DNA from: Legionella sp. MW5194
GTDB lineage: Bacteria; Pseudomonadota; Gammaproteobacteria; Legionellales; Legionellaceae
Length of the DNA: 64,000 nt
Direction of reading: 5' to 3'
Assembly (NCBI RefSeq): GCF_016864235.1
Contig: NZ_CP045732.1
Coordinates: 2,604,001 to 2,668,000 of the forward strand
Under the pieces are notes generated by a model, which was given only the letters and a program-made list of their open reading frames with translations, did not search any database and was not told the origin of the DNA. This document shows positions 48,649 to 60,300 of this stretch, one piece after another. Numbering within the stretch: position 1 is the first letter of the stretch; every line of letters starts with the position of its first letter. The translations under genes and the position numbers were made by a program.

Positions 48649-49756
48649 TTCAACAGGTGGTCGCCTTGCCATTGCCTTACTGGCGTTATTGCCTGTTTTC
48701 TCAAGCACGGCGGAAAACGCGCGCGTGACTCAAACCAAATCCCGGCTCAAGCAGCTGGATAATCAAATCAATAAGCTTAAACAAACCTTAGCCACCGCCC
48801 ACGACAAACGCGGCACATTAACCCGGGAACTGGAAGGCACCGAAAAACAAATCGGCGAAAACGTCAGGCACCTTCGCAGCATTCAGAATAACATGGCCAG
48901 TAAACAACAGCGCATCCATGCCTTGCAGACGCATGTGAATGAATTGAATAAACAGTTGGCCGTCCAACAGCAACTTCTGGCTCAACATGTTCGCACACGA
49001 TACAAAATGGGAGAATATCAGCCCCTTAAATGGCTTTTAAATCAGGATGACCCCTATACCGTCAGCCGCTTGCTGACCTTTTATCAGTACCTGGTCCATT
49101 CGCGCCAGGCCATGATTGATGAAATCGCTTCCACCAAGAAAAACCTGACCATCAATCAGGATAATTTAAAAACCGAACTGGCTGAACAGGAATCACTTCA
49201 ACATAAACTGCATGCGCATCAGCAACAACTTGAGCAGAACAAACGCTATCATACGGAAGTAATCCGCACCATCAACCACGACATTCAAAGCAAACAACAC
49301 ACACTCACCGAATACCAGCGCAACAAGGACAATCTCTCACGCCTATTGAAAACCCTCGCCACGGAAAGCATTGCCCGCCCCAAACAACCCTTTACTGTTA
49401 TGCGGCATAAATTGCCGAGGCCAGTACAGGTTGCCCGCAATGCGGTGCAACGTCTCAATCAGGGGGTGACATTTTTTGCCGGCGAAGGGACCCCGGTTCA
49501 TGCCGTTTATCCCGGCAAAATTGTTTTCAGCGACTGGCTGAACGGCTATGGCCTGCTCATGATCATTGACCATGGCCAGGGCTTTATGACCCTTTACGCG
49601 CATAACCAATCCCTGTTTAAACACAAGGGTACATACGTCATGCAGGGAGAGACCATTGCTGCCGTTGGCCACAGCGGCGGACTAAAGCAAAACGGACTAT
49701 ACTTCGAGGTAAGGCAACGTGGTAAAGCTGTTCCTCCGCTTGATTGGCTCTCATAA
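48632..49756 (+). CDS. envC: EnvC-type murein hydrolase activator
   Basis: 374 residues. A signal peptide (about 1-27) is followed by two long coiled-coil stretches (30-110, 165-245) and a C-terminal LytM/M23 domain (about 285-372: FFAGEGTPVHAVYPGKIV ... GLYFEVRQ). The zinc ligands of true M23 enzymes (HxxxD and HxH) are missing, as in EnvC, so it should activate amidases at the septum rather than cut peptidoglycan. gpmI-envC-ctp is a common order. Confidence 0.88.
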   Translation: MSIRINSTGGRLAIALLALLPVFSSTAENARVTQTKSRLKQLDNQINKLKQTLATAHDKRGTLTRELEGTEKQIGENVRHLRSIQNNMASKQQRIHALQTHVNELNKQLAVQQQLLAQHVRTRYKMGEYQPLKWLLNQDDPYTVSRLLTFYQYLVHSRQAMIDEIASTKKNLTINQDNLKTELAEQESLQHKLHAHQQQLEQNKRYHTEVIRTINHDIQSKQHTLTEYQRNKDNLSRLLKTLATESIARPKQPFTVMRHKLPRPVQVARNAVQRLNQGVTFFAGEGTPVHAVYPGKIVFSDWLNGYGLLMIIDHGQGFMTLYAHNQSLFKHKGTYVMQGETIAAVGHSGGLKQNGLYFEVRQRGKAVPPLDWLS

Positions 49757-49846
49757 CTTGCCCTCTGGCATCTATATTGCTTGCTTCATACAAAGCGGGA
49801 AGAGGTGGGCGCCCGCCGCGCCTCACAACTGTCCAAGGAGAATACA

Positions 49847-51163
49847 ATGCGTGGCAACCTGTTATCTGGTGCATTACTTACATTAGTCACAACAGCTTTT
49901 CTGCCTTTACCCGGATTCGCCGCAACGGAGGAGGAACCGAACAAGCGAATTCCACTGGAAGATGTGCAACGTTTTTCCAACGCCATTGGCCAAATCAAAA
50001 AATATTATGTGAAGCCGGTGGATGACAAGGAATTATTTGATAATGCCATCCGCGGAATGTTAAGCGGGCTTGATCCCCATTCCACCTACCTGGATGAAGA
50101 CTCCTTCAAAGAATTACAGACATCAACCAGCGGCGAATTTGGCGGTCTTGGAATTGAAGTCACCATGGAAGACGGCATTGTCAAAGTGGTTACACCCCTG
50201 GTGGACACCCCGGCATTTAAAGCCGGCATCAAGGCAGGGGATTACATCATTAAACTGGGCGCCAAATCCGTGCAGGGTATCACCCTTCAGGATGCAGTGA
50301 ACATGATGCGCGGTAAGGAAGGAACAACCATTGATTTGACCATTCTGCGTAAAGGTGTGAACAAACCGCTTACTTTCTCGTTGATTCGCGAAAAAATTCT
50401 CATCAAGAGTGTTAAAAGTAAATTGCTGGATGACAGCTATGGCTATGTGCGCTTAACCCAATTCCAGGCCATGACCGCTCAGGACATGGAAAAAGCCATT
50501 GCCCAGTTAAAGCAGCAATCCGGCGGTAAACTCAAAGGCTTGATTCTTGACCTGCGCAACAACCCCGGTGGTTTACTGGATTCAGCGATCCAGGTCTCCG
50601 ATGCCTTCATTGATAATGACAAGAAAGGCAGCGAAGAAATGATCGTCTACACGCAAGGCAGACTGCCCGGCTCCAAGTTCACGGCCCTCGCCAATCCCGG
50701 CGATATTTTGCAGAATGCACCGCTGATCGTGCTCATCAATAATGGCTCGGCCTCTGCTTCAGAAATTGTGGCCGGTGCGTTGAAGGATAACAAGCGCGCG
50801 ATCATTGTCGGCACACGAAGCTTTGGTAAGGGATCGGTGCAAACAGTGTTGCCTCTGGACGAAAAACGGGCCATTAAATTAACCACCGCCCTTTATTACA
50901 CACCATCCGGGGTGTCTATCCAGGCGAAAGGCATTACGCCCGACATTATTATTGAAGAAATTGCTGTGCCCAAATCCGGTAAAACCAAGGATTTAACCAG
51001 CTTCAGCGAAGCGGAACTGAACGGGCATCTGCTGAATCAAAATAATAATTCCAGTGAAAAAGTTGATAATTCCCACAAGGATGATCAAACCCTGTTGTAT
51101 GAAGATTATCAACTGTACGCGGCTTTAACGATTCTTAAAGGGTTGGCTGTCGCTAAAAATTAA
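49847..51163 (+). CDS. C-terminal processing peptidase (S41 family)
   Basis: 438 residues. Signal peptide to about residue 25 (LLSGALLTLVTTAFLPLPGFA), PDZ domain (about 80-165, GGLGIEVTMEDG), catalytic Ser in NNGSASASEIVAGAL and Lys in GTRSFGKGSVQ. CtpA-type periplasmic protease; often degrades peptidoglycan hydrolases, which fits its place after envC. I chose the ATG at 49847 with AAGGAG upstream. Confidence 0.93.
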   Translation: MRGNLLSGALLTLVTTAFLPLPGFAATEEEPNKRIPLEDVQRFSNAIGQIKKYYVKPVDDKELFDNAIRGMLSGLDPHSTYLDEDSFKELQTSTSGEFGGLGIEVTMEDGIVKVVTPLVDTPAFKAGIKAGDYIIKLGAKSVQGITLQDAVNMMRGKEGTTIDLTILRKGVNKPLTFSLIREKILIKSVKSKLLDDSYGYVRLTQFQAMTAQDMEKAIAQLKQQSGGKLKGLILDLRNNPGGLLDSAIQVSDAFIDNDKKGSEEMIVYTQGRLPGSKFTALANPGDILQNAPLIVLINNGSASASEIVAGALKDNKRAIIVGTRSFGKGSVQTVLPLDEKRAIKLTTALYYTPSGVSIQAKGITPDIIIEEIAVPKSGKTKDLTSFSEAELNGHLLNQNNNSSEKVDNSHKDDQTLLYEDYQLYAALTILKGLAVAKN

Positions 51164-51246
51164 TTCTTAAAACGGGTCCACTCGTCGAACTGCGGCAGCT
51201 CTTATCAAGAGCATGCACCGCGGGACGATGAGGAAACCGGATCACA

Positions 51247-52791
51247 TCAAAGCTCCACCTTCAGGTTTTGTTGTTCTTCTTCCTTGAAATCAGCCTGACA
51301 TTGCGTATCAACATGCCGACAAACAATCAAATCAATACGTCTTGACAGTGACCCTTTGGGGTTAACCAGTTCAATGCTCTTTAACCTATCAATTAACGAA
51401 TCCATGTCCTTAATCGCTCCCTTGTCAATGTCTTCAACAACCTGATTGATTTCAGCCGTATGATGCCGCGCCCAATGAAAAGTAAACGCTCGACCAAGCC
51501 CTGAATTGCTCTTGGTGTAATCGTTGAGCAGATTTCTGGCGGCAACCAAAGTATCGTCCTTATCCAGTTCATAATAAGAGGTTGGATAGCTTTGAGGAAT
51601 TAACTGATTAAGATGCTGGTGTTCCTGTGCAATCGTCTGTTTTTCCTGGGCCAGGAATGCGTAGCGTTGATAAAGGCGATGAAAAGCTTTCGGATTAAGG
51701 TCAAACTGTTTTTCCAGCTCTTCCCGGGTTACCTTTGAAGAAGATGGCAACACCTTGCACATCTCATCAACAGCCTGCTTTTTTTCATCAGCAATCGCTG
51801 ATATTAAGGAGGTTAAAACCGATCTTGCCTGAGCAGGCTGACGCTTCAACATTTCCCCGGCGTTTGTAAAAATGGACTGTCCTGGCGTTCCTATAGCGGC
51901 AAAAGGCTCATGGAAAAGGGAGGCATTGTCTGGATCTCTCATTAATTTGATAAGGCCTTCAATCTCCGCCACAAGATCATCATCATCCTTAATCACCATT
52001 AGTCTTTTCAAGTCAGTGACTACCGACACATAGGTTTTATCCTCTTTAAAAGGGGCATTCAAATCCTTATCGGCCTCGACCAATCCTTCTGCATAATGTT
52101 GTCGTTGATAGCACAGACGTTTTGCGCTGCATCCGGCTTTTAATGGGGTAATGTCCTGTTTCTTTAAATCCTTGGCACTAAAGCTCACCCCTTCCAATGG
52201 ATCAAGAAATTCGTTGGGATTGTAGGTATTTGAATTTAAAAGTCCATGCCGGCCTTTGTAAGGTTTAAAGCTACTGTAAGAGAATGGGGTTAATGTGCCA
52301 TCCTCGACCAGGATCTCTTTTTCTCCTGGGCCAGGAGAGACATAAGCCAACTCCACACCTGCTTTATCCAATGCCTGCCAGATGTCCAGCATCAGTTTTT
52401 TTAAATAATCCTGATTGGGATACCCACTGTCAGAGTAATATTGAGGTCGCTTTGCAACCTTTGAATACTCCATATAAACGCAGATTTCTTTACCCCGTTG
52501 ATCCCGGTCGCCTCCTCGGATGGTTGGGTCCCATGTTTCAAGTCTGCTATTGTCATCAGGAATGAATATTTTGCATTCTGGATGGTAATTCGTGTTAAAC
52601 TGCTGAAGTGCACCCAACGCCTGAGCGGCCTTGATTGCATTCTCACGGCCAGGCTTGATGGCCACACGAAACTGCCAAAAAGGCTGAGCGCCTTTATCGT
52701 CATCATAATCATCGGCTACATTCCCTGGTACATCAAACCAATTATTACGCGTGTTGTTAATTTGCTGTGCTGATTCTTTTGGAAAAGGCAT
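51247..52791 (-). CDS. Putative Dot/Icm effector, paralogue of the left-edge gene in its N-terminal domain
   Basis: 514 residues, no signal peptide, no recognised catalytic domain. Residues about 39-190 share motif order with the protein at 1-949: FWQFRVAIKPG, DRDQRGKEICV, LMLDIWQALDKAGVELAYV, SPGPGEKE and LTPFSYSSF. The C-terminal part (260-500) is helical with charged segments. The extreme C-terminus, FKEEEQQNLKVEL, has the glutamate cluster seen in the E-block secretion signals of Dot/Icm substrates. A -10 TATAAT lies about 30 bp before the ATG at 52791, preceded by only one PmrA-like half-site. Function unknown. Confidence 0.7.
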   Translation of the reverse strand: MPFPKESAQQINNTRNNWFDVPGNVADDYDDDKGAQPFWQFRVAIKPGRENAIKAAQALGALQQFNTNYHPECKIFIPDDNSRLETWDPTIRGGDRDQRGKEICVYMEYSKVAKRPQYYSDSGYPNQDYLKKLMLDIWQALDKAGVELAYVSPGPGEKEILVEDGTLTPFSYSSFKPYKGRHGLLNSNTYNPNEFLDPLEGVSFSAKDLKKQDITPLKAGCSAKRLCYQRQHYAEGLVEADKDLNAPFKEDKTYVSVVTDLKRLMVIKDDDDLVAEIEGLIKLMRDPDNASLFHEPFAAIGTPGQSIFTNAGEMLKRQPAQARSVLTSLISAIADEKKQAVDEMCKVLPSSSKVTREELEKQFDLNPKAFHRLYQRYAFLAQEKQTIAQEHQHLNQLIPQSYPTSYYELDKDDTLVAARNLLNDYTKSNSGLGRAFTFHWARHHTAEINQVVEDIDKGAIKDMDSLIDRLKSIELVNPKGSLSRRIDLIVCRHVDTQCQADFKEEEQQNLKVEL

Positions 52792-52933
52792 GATAAAAAC
52801 CCTGGCTACCTAGACAACAAAATTATAACATAAAGATCTATTTTTTATCAATTAAGCCCCTGATTCTCTCCCCCTCCTGCCCTCACGTACGAACTGTTGT
52901 AAACTACCCTTAACATCACGCCACAGGAAAACC

Positions 52934-53680
52934 ATGGGCAATTTCATTCAGGGCATGCTGTATTTCATTGCGGGCTTCAGACGGCTATCGACCCCGGGTT
53001 TGCGGCGCTTTGTTATCCTGCCGATTCTGTTTAACATCCTCTTGTTTGCCGGCTTGTTTTATCTTCTTTATCATTATCTTCTTCCCTATGCCGACTACTA
53101 CCTGGACAAACTGCCTTCCTGGTTGAGCTTTTTAAGCACTGTGTTTTTTATTCTGGTGGTGGTGAGCTTTTTTTTGCTGTTTTTGATGCTGTTTACCGCC
53201 CTTTGCAACCTGATTGCAGCCCCTTTTAATGGCTTATTAGCCGAAAAAGCACAGACGCATTTTCTCCAAAGCGAACTCCCTTCTCAGCCTTTTATGGTTA
53301 TGGCCTGGCGCAGCATCAAACGGCAGGGGCAGTTTCTACGTTATTTCCTGCCCCGCTTTCTGTTAACCGTGGCGCTTTTCTTCGTGCCTTTTATCCAGCC
53401 TGTTTATCCGTTCATCTGGTTTACCTTCAATGCGTGGATGCTCAGCATGCAGTATCAGGATTTTGTCATGGATAATAATCTGTTCACCTTTAATGCCATG
53501 AGGCAGCGTTTACAGCACAATCGCATGAAATCACTGGGCTTTGGTTTGATGATCAATGTCTTTAATTTCATTCCCTTGTTAAATGTAGTGACCATGCCCT
53601 CGGCAGTGATAGGCGGAGTGTTACTGTATGGTGAAGAACAGGCGGATATGCACAAACGCATCAATAAAAAACCCGCCTGA
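52934..53680 (+). CDS. EI24/CysZ-family inner membrane protein
   Basis: 248 residues with four or more hydrophobic segments (about 25-50, 66-100, 145-175, 205-235) in the CysZ arrangement, with GLRRFVILPILFN at the start and NLIAAPFNGLLAEK after the second helix. CysZ proteins take up sulfate; the specificity here is assumed. AGGAAA precedes the ATG. Confidence 0.82.
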   Translation: MGNFIQGMLYFIAGFRRLSTPGLRRFVILPILFNILLFAGLFYLLYHYLLPYADYYLDKLPSWLSFLSTVFFILVVVSFFLLFLMLFTALCNLIAAPFNGLLAEKAQTHFLQSELPSQPFMVMAWRSIKRQGQFLRYFLPRFLLTVALFFVPFIQPVYPFIWFTFNAWMLSMQYQDFVMDNNLFTFNAMRQRLQHNRMKSLGFGLMINVFNFIPLLNVVTMPSAVIGGVLLYGEEQADMHKRINKKPA

Positions 53681-53690
53681 AGCGGGTTTT
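53667..53690. terminator. Bidirectional intrinsic terminator
   Basis: AAACCCGC (53669-53676) pairs with GCGGGTTT (53682-53689) around a 5-base loop, with T on one side and A on the other. It spans the cysZ-like stop and ends 7 bp before the stop of the next, opposing gene. Confidence 0.85.
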
Positions 53691-53696
53691 AGAGGG

Positions 53697-54188
53697 TTAT
53701 TTACTCTTTGGTTTCGAATCGTGCTCCTCCGATTCCTCCGTCAGGGAAGGAGAACCTGATCGCCCCCTGTCAGCAAAGAAAGGCGGAGTTGATTTTGAAC
53801 GATAAAGCCCCTTGGGATTCTCAGACGATTCCATCGTACCCGGCTCTGACCCCACGGATACTAAAGGCGCGCCATCGGCCCAGGCACCGGTGGTAATTCT
53901 TGACTCCTGAGATTCCGAGGATTGCAGGGCCACCGATTCAGTCTCCTCTTCCTCCAGTTTACTCAGGTTTACAACGGCATAATTTAAAAACACTTCGTCG
54001 TTTTGAGCATTTTGGTAACCCAGTGACTCCTTGCCCACCAGACGAGTGAATTGGCATTGATTTTCATCGAGACCCAAGGCGGCGGCGATTAAAGAACGGG
54101 CACGTGCCTCAAGCCCTTCCTTATTTTGAATGGTTGCCTCGATAGTGCCTTCCTTTCCTTCAAGCGCAAATCGCACGATTAATTTCAT
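53697..54188 (-). CDS. Small protein of unknown function with acidic, disordered tail
   Basis: 163 residues. Residues 1-78 look like a compact alpha/beta domain (MKLIVRFALEGKEGTIEA start); residues 80-163 are Ser/Glu/Pro-rich and likely disordered, with an EEEET cluster and a TEESEEHDSKPKSK end. No known family recognised. It is divergent from the giant gene at 54389, with a -10 TATAAT on the minus strand at 54223-54218. The glutamate-rich tail is compatible with a Dot/Icm substrate; that is inference. Confidence 0.6.
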   Translation of the reverse strand: MKLIVRFALEGKEGTIEATIQNKEGLEARARSLIAAALGLDENQCQFTRLVGKESLGYQNAQNDEVFLNYAVVNLSKLEEEETESVALQSSESQESRITTGAWADGAPLVSVGSEPGTMESSENPKGLYRSKSTPPFFADRGRSGSPSLTEESEEHDSKPKSK

Positions 54189-54321
54189 TTAAGCCTCGTT
54201 GACGGGTAAATTCTGCAATTATACCATTAGATTAAATTTTATTCAATAAGACTATTTTTAGAAACAAAGCATACCCCTTTTCAAATCACGATGTTAATAA
54301 ATTACACAATAAAACGGCTGA

Positions 54322-54354
54322 GTTAATATTTAAGTAAGGTTTTTATGCTATTTT
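54322..54354 (+). promoter_or_regulatory. PmrA-box-like promoter of the giant gene
   Basis: GTTAATATT (54322-54330) matches the PmrA half-site at 8 of 9 positions. After 2 bp AGTAAGGTT (54333-54341) matches at about 5 of 9. A -10-like TATTTT (54349-54354) follows 7 bp later, the same gap as at the other two PmrA-box promoters. Confidence 0.5.
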
Positions 54355-54388
54355 GTAACTAGATCATATTAAATCAGTTGGTCAAACC

Positions 54389-57300
54389 ATGTTTTTTAAT
54401 ACGCCTGATACGGAAACCCGCACCAAACTTTTATTGTCACGCATCGTGCAATTACAACAAGCGATTGCTCAAGGTAAAATATCGCCCGAGGAACTGGCAA
54501 AAATCGCCCGGCTATCCCCAGCGGAACTGGAAGAAAAAACACGCGATTTAAAAAATCTGGATTTATCCAACCCCCTCGATAGTGCCATTAAAAAATTATT
54601 TGATATTTTAAAGAAAGCCAAGCCGGGCGACGTAAACGCTGACCCCAAGCTGATTGAGGGTTTAAAACGCTTTGACGCCGAACATGCCGATTATTTACCC
54701 TTAACCCCCCTGGCTGTCGATAATGATCAAACACTCGCCACTCATCTGTCGGATTTCGCTATTTTTTATGACGTGTTTATCCAATACACGCAAAGCAACA
54801 AAATACCCGGCGACCTGGGGGACACGTACAACCTGACCCTGGATACGCTGGCAGCGAGAACAGGGTGGCTTCAATGGAAAAGCGAACGCCCGTTCCGCAT
54901 GAACTTCAACCCCGAACGCGCCGGTTACCCCGGTCTTTTTGAAAAATTCCTTTCCGGCAATATAAGAGCGGATGAATGGTTGACGGATGTTGACATTCAG
55001 CGTCAGTTAAAGATTTTAGGTATTCTCAATTGCCACATCATCCCGTTCACCGAAGATGACCTCGGTTTGGCATTTCATTTTGCCAGGGAACAACATCAAC
55101 ATGATGAGCCACCAGCACCTTACACCATTCCTTTAATTGTTAATCTGGCAGAAGATGGTCACGCCCGAATTAGTTCGCGCGGAAACCATTGGGTCCGTAT
55201 CCTTGTTGAGGTCGATCCAACCGACAAGCCTGTAAAAATCAAGGTGAAATACACGGATGAACTGCAACTGCATGAGGCGTCCAAGAAAAAAATTGCCGCG
55301 ACTTTGAAAAATGCTTTGAAATACCATAACCAGATTGGCAGCTACACCAGCAAAGACGCGATTAAATTTTATACCGCCTTCCCTGAATGCACAGACCCTG
55401 AAATTACCGTGACCGGCACCGAGGAGCAACGTGACGGATTTACCTGTGGTTACCGCGCATTACGAGGAATCATTCAGGATCTCATCGATGCAGGCGTCAT
55501 TAAAAACGAGGGCATCTATCAGCAATTCACCGAGTGCAAGGATGCCTCAAGCCTCCGTGACCTCGTCTACCGCTCCTTATTGGGTGAGCAGGTCATCAGC
55601 CAGGAAATGAGAACCGCGCTTAAGTCAATGGTTCCGGAAAGTGATTTTGAGGCACAGGATACGGATAAATTCAGGGTTAAACCGATCATCGTGGAAGGCC
55701 AGTTGCTGAAGTTTGCCCAGAATCGGGGCAGACATCCAGGCCCCAAAACAAAATTTGACAGCAAACAGCTTGAAGCCTTGGTGGCCTTGAATGCAGAGAA
55801 AGCCAAACTCAAGGATTTGCCCGCCATAAAAGCCATTACCGACGCCAAGGGTAGCCTGACACTGAATTTGGAAGAGATCCTGACTGATCAGGAGAATGAG
55901 GCGCTAGTCCTTGAGGTTCTTTTTGAAACCATTGGCCATAACTCAGCGCTTAAACAAGTGACATTGACCGGTTCTGCGAAGCTTAATCAGCAGTTTATAA
56001 GGGACAATATCGATAACTTAACGCTTGGCATCGAACTCGTTGCCGTGGAGCCCGTTTTAAGGGATTACTTAACGCTGGTGAACACTCGCAATGCTTTATT
56101 GGCGCATTTTAACGTAAAGCCTGACGCACAAAAACTCCCCTGGGATGCCTTGTTTGAAGCGATGTTATTTCAAACGCCTGATAAACCAACCCAGGGGCGA
56201 TATGAATGGTTTGTGGGCTCGCTGTCTTCAGCGGATAAAAACGCCCTTCAACTCGGAACACCCGGCTTTGTGAAATTGCTGGACTACATCGCCAATAACC
56301 AAAGCCGTTTTGAAGACGGGGCTTTCGATTACCACACATTCAGCATGCGCGATGCCCAGGCCCTAGGCTATGTGATTACCGATCTGGGCATGCTCACGGC
56401 GTTACGCGATCATTTGCAATCCCCCACGCCGTTTCTCCCGTTCAGGCAATTCAGTTTCGCCATCACCGATCTAAGCCATATTGACCAGAACGCGTTGGTT
56501 AATGTCCTGAACGATATCCTCAGGCACATGCCGCCTGAAGGCATTCAACGACTGGAAATCGTCAGCTCCTCACTCGCGCCATTGAAACCAGAAACGGTTC
56601 AAGCCCTAATTGATTTAATCAGCGCAGGCCCTTATGCGACCGTTATTAGCTTTTCTGCACCGGACAAAGCATCATCAAAAATCGCAGACCAACTGGCAAT
56701 CCTTGAAAATACCGGCTTGAAGAATCAGAAAAGGGGGGCCTCTTCCCGGGAGCATGAAAAACCAGCTGCTCGAGCAAGCGCACCCACCGTCACCTTAGGC
56801 AAAATCGGCAAGGCCATTTTTCAGGCTGATTTAGGCTCACTGTCAACTGAAATTCAGGTGCAACAACAGCAGCAACAACAGGTGCAACAACAGGTGCAAA
56901 CGTCCCTGGATGACAACAATCTGCCAGAAGAAGACGAGTTGGAGGACGAATTATTCACTCTCTATACCGGGACTGACGAATTACTGACCCGTGGCTCCAT
57001 TGGCAAGCTGGGGGAGTTCATTAAAGCCCGCCATCCCCATCTTAGTCCCGAACAGTGTTGGGACATGATTACCGGCGAAGAAGCAGCACTGTTTAAATAC
57101 GGCATCAAAAAAATCAGTGTTTCTGCCGCCAAAATGCTGATTGATCATTTACAGGATGTGCAGTACGGCCTACACCCTGATAATCTGCCGCGCGGATTTG
57201 AACTGCAAAGCGACGCAGACGGCAACGTTGTGCTCGCCTATTCCGCCTTTGATGCCGCAATCAATCCCAATGAATCGCCATTAACCATTCAGTTTTCAAA

Positions 57301-60300
57301 GCCGCTTTTGTCGGTTGACTGGGCGGGGAATGCCTTGCAATTCATCAACCAGGAACAGGCCAAAAATTTATACGATGCGGTCATTGCCAAACTGAAAGCG
57401 CCGCGTCCGTCGCTTGAAAACTGCATCAGCCACTTTTTCTATCTTAAAGAGGACACGGTTAAGCTGTCACCCCAACAGCGTATGAGCATTTTGCAGGCTT
57501 TCATTGCCGCAGAGGACCCTGAGGCCTCCGGTAAGATGCACGCGCTCATGCAAGGCGTGTTTGGCAACACGCTGACTGAAAAAAACATCAAAGCACTCAG
57601 TGAAGTCTTTTTTGACAAGGGCGCTCCCGGCCTTCTTCAGTTACTGAGCACCCTTCAGGATCTCAAAGCCATCAAGGGCGATGCCTTTTTTGCCAGTTTC
57701 AAAGCCTGCTTTATTGATTCATCGCAAAATCTCAATGAGTTGCTTCAGGAAAACAATTTAGCCGCCATCCAGAAATTAATGGCCTTTTCCACAGCCCAGG
57801 CCACCTGGTGGCTGGCGTTAACGGAGCAGCATACCAGCAACATTGGTTATTCTCCCGACCCTAAACAGGCAGAAGAAGACGGGTTTACCCATGTGAAACA
57901 GGAACGCCATCCCGGCACCCGCTGGGCCAATCTGGCGGAACTGGCTGAGGGATTTTCCTACTTCTGCGGCCAGCTGGAAGAGGTGAGCCCCGGCCTGCAT
58001 TTAACTGAATACTGCCCGTTCATGACCGGCGTAGCCGACATGCGCGTCGCACTGGATCGGTTGCTGTCAGTGATTCTCACCAATGCCCACGATATCAATG
58101 AGCAGTTTTATGACGCATTACCCGGTTTATCCCTGAGTGGCCTCGGTCCTTTTTATGCCTCACGCTACGAAGGATATAAACTGGTCACTCCGTCCATGGC
58201 GCTGAACCTGGGCAGTTTCACCGGGGAAGCGAAACTGGATGTCCGGTTTTCAGAAAAAGGCTTTGTTTATCGCTGTGATAAAGTCAACATTGGCGCCAAT
58301 TTGGCCGATGGGGCCGTGGCGGATGACAGCGCTAAACAACTGGCCATTTTTTTGCGTTACATCGCAACGTTTAACCATCGTGCAGGGGTTAGACGGTATC
58401 GCGAAGCCTTTGAGCTGATTGATGATAATATTCAAAACAATAATTATTTCACCGGCAAAGAATCGCTCTTATTGCTCATCGCCGTGTTTGGAACCGGTAA
58501 ACGCGGCAAACATTTTCAAAAAGGCGATATCGAGGCCCTGGTGAACTGGATAAACCAGTACAAAGACACCTCCAAAGATGAAAACCAACTCCAGTTGATG
58601 AACATTCGCGTGATGGTCAATGCCTGGCGTGGGATGCGCATGTCTCCGATACGGCCCACCCTGGCGGAGATCGTGACCATTTCCAAACAAGCCCAAAAGA
58701 TGAAGCAACCGGCCCAGGTCATCAGCATGATCCAGGAATTGGTTGCAGCGTATGATGAGGATGCGCAGGATTACATTGAAACACTGACCCTTCTCTGCCA
58801 AAACCCGCACGCGATAGAACTCTCGATTTTTCAAGAGGTCATGCGCGAACTGGAAGGCCTTAACAACAAGGAGTTGAAAAAAATTGCCGATGCGAAGGCT
58901 CAGGTTCTCACCGATCACCGCAGGCTGCGCGTAAGCGCAACCCGACTGATCGCTGTCTGTACCAATGAAGGCCTTGATGAAAAAAACGCCGAGAAAAAAA
59001 TCAGGGATCTTTATGAGGCGGTTACTCAATGCCTGAACACACACGGCGAGCAGACAACCCATGACCTGTTGGAACTGCTGGGTCATATTGATGTGAAATC
59101 AAAGGCGCTGCCGAGCCTCGATCAACTCATTGCCATTGTCAGGGATGTCGCGGCGAAAGAAAAACCGGAATACAGCACGCTTGAACAAACCGTCAAGGCG
59201 GCTTTGCCCAAAGACTGCACCATACAATTGGAGCAAGTCCTCGCCGCACCCGTGGAAAGCGGCGGCAATTTACAAACAATCATCGCCAAATACATGAGTG
59301 AGATCATCAAGGAACTGGCAAGTTTTAAGGGACCTATCGAGAATGAACTGGGTGACGATTTCTTTAAAATACTGGCCTCTCCGGAAGGCCCTCACGCTTT
59401 AATCAAAGGCCTTAAAAAAATTGGTCAATTTTCAGGTTTTCTAGGCGATGTCGTCAAAGGAAAAATCACCGGCGTGATGACCAATGTCTACAATACCGTC
59501 ATCGATGACGGCATAGCCAATGTTGGTATTAGAGACGAGGCCACACGCGCGCGCCTCGCTAAAATCGTCAATAACAAAATGAGTCATCCCATTAGAAAAG
59601 CGGAATTTCACGCCTTTGTCGGGCTTTACGCCGACGAATTGGATAGCTTAGATAACCTGCTCGGCGATTTTAAGCGCATTCAGACCACATGGCCTTCCGA
59701 CTTAACAGCCGTCATTGCCGCCTTCGATGACAGCCCGTCGCTGAAAGGATACCCGCTTACTTCTCTTGCCAAAATGACGCGTGCGCTGGTAGAGGGTTTT
59801 AACCCCAATAATCCCTTCCCAACCCGCTTACTTCGTGAATTCCTTGCGTTTAATGATCCCTCCGAGGAGACATTAAACGCCATAACTACCCTCATTGACA
59901 CGGTATTCGATCCTGACAAGCACCAGACATGGAGTGATGAGGAGAAACGGGCCCTCTGTGAGCTGGGGCTTGCCTATTGCCATCGACAACCAGGTAACAT
60001 CCTCAATGATTTGAAGACAATCCTTGAACTTCGCGGCAGCAACAGTGAGTTATTTGTCCAGAAGCTGCATCTTTTCATGGCTAACCAGGATAAAGTCCAA
60101 CAGGACATCATCAAAAACATTAAACTGGTTGAAGGTTTGAACAATCCGGATTTGACACAAACCGTTTTCTCCTTTTTTACCGGCAACCGTGCCGCTGACT
60201 TCTCCGCCTTTATCGGGGCCTTTGAAGAGAAAGCCAAGGAGGAAGCCAAAGAGGAAGCCAAAGAGGAAGCCAAAAAGGTGCCCGATCAGGCTAAAATAGC

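Noticed and set aside
52792..52870. PmrA box for the gene at 51247
   Set aside because: Only one half-site (CTTAATTGA) is present; the second half does not match.
54189..54260. PmrA box for the minus-strand gene at 53697
   Set aside because: A TTTAAT core lies near the TATAAT, but the partner half-site is at the wrong spacing and the gap to the -10 is 4 rather than 7 bp.
56861..56900. CAA/CAG-rich tract as a microsatellite outside coding sequence
   Set aside because: It lies in the reading frame as a Gln-rich linker between domains.
60236..60280. EAKE repeats in the giant gene as a possible sequence artefact or frameshift point
   Set aside because: The repeat unit is 12 bp and keeps the frame; codons on both sides translate sensibly, so it is a short in-frame coding repeat.
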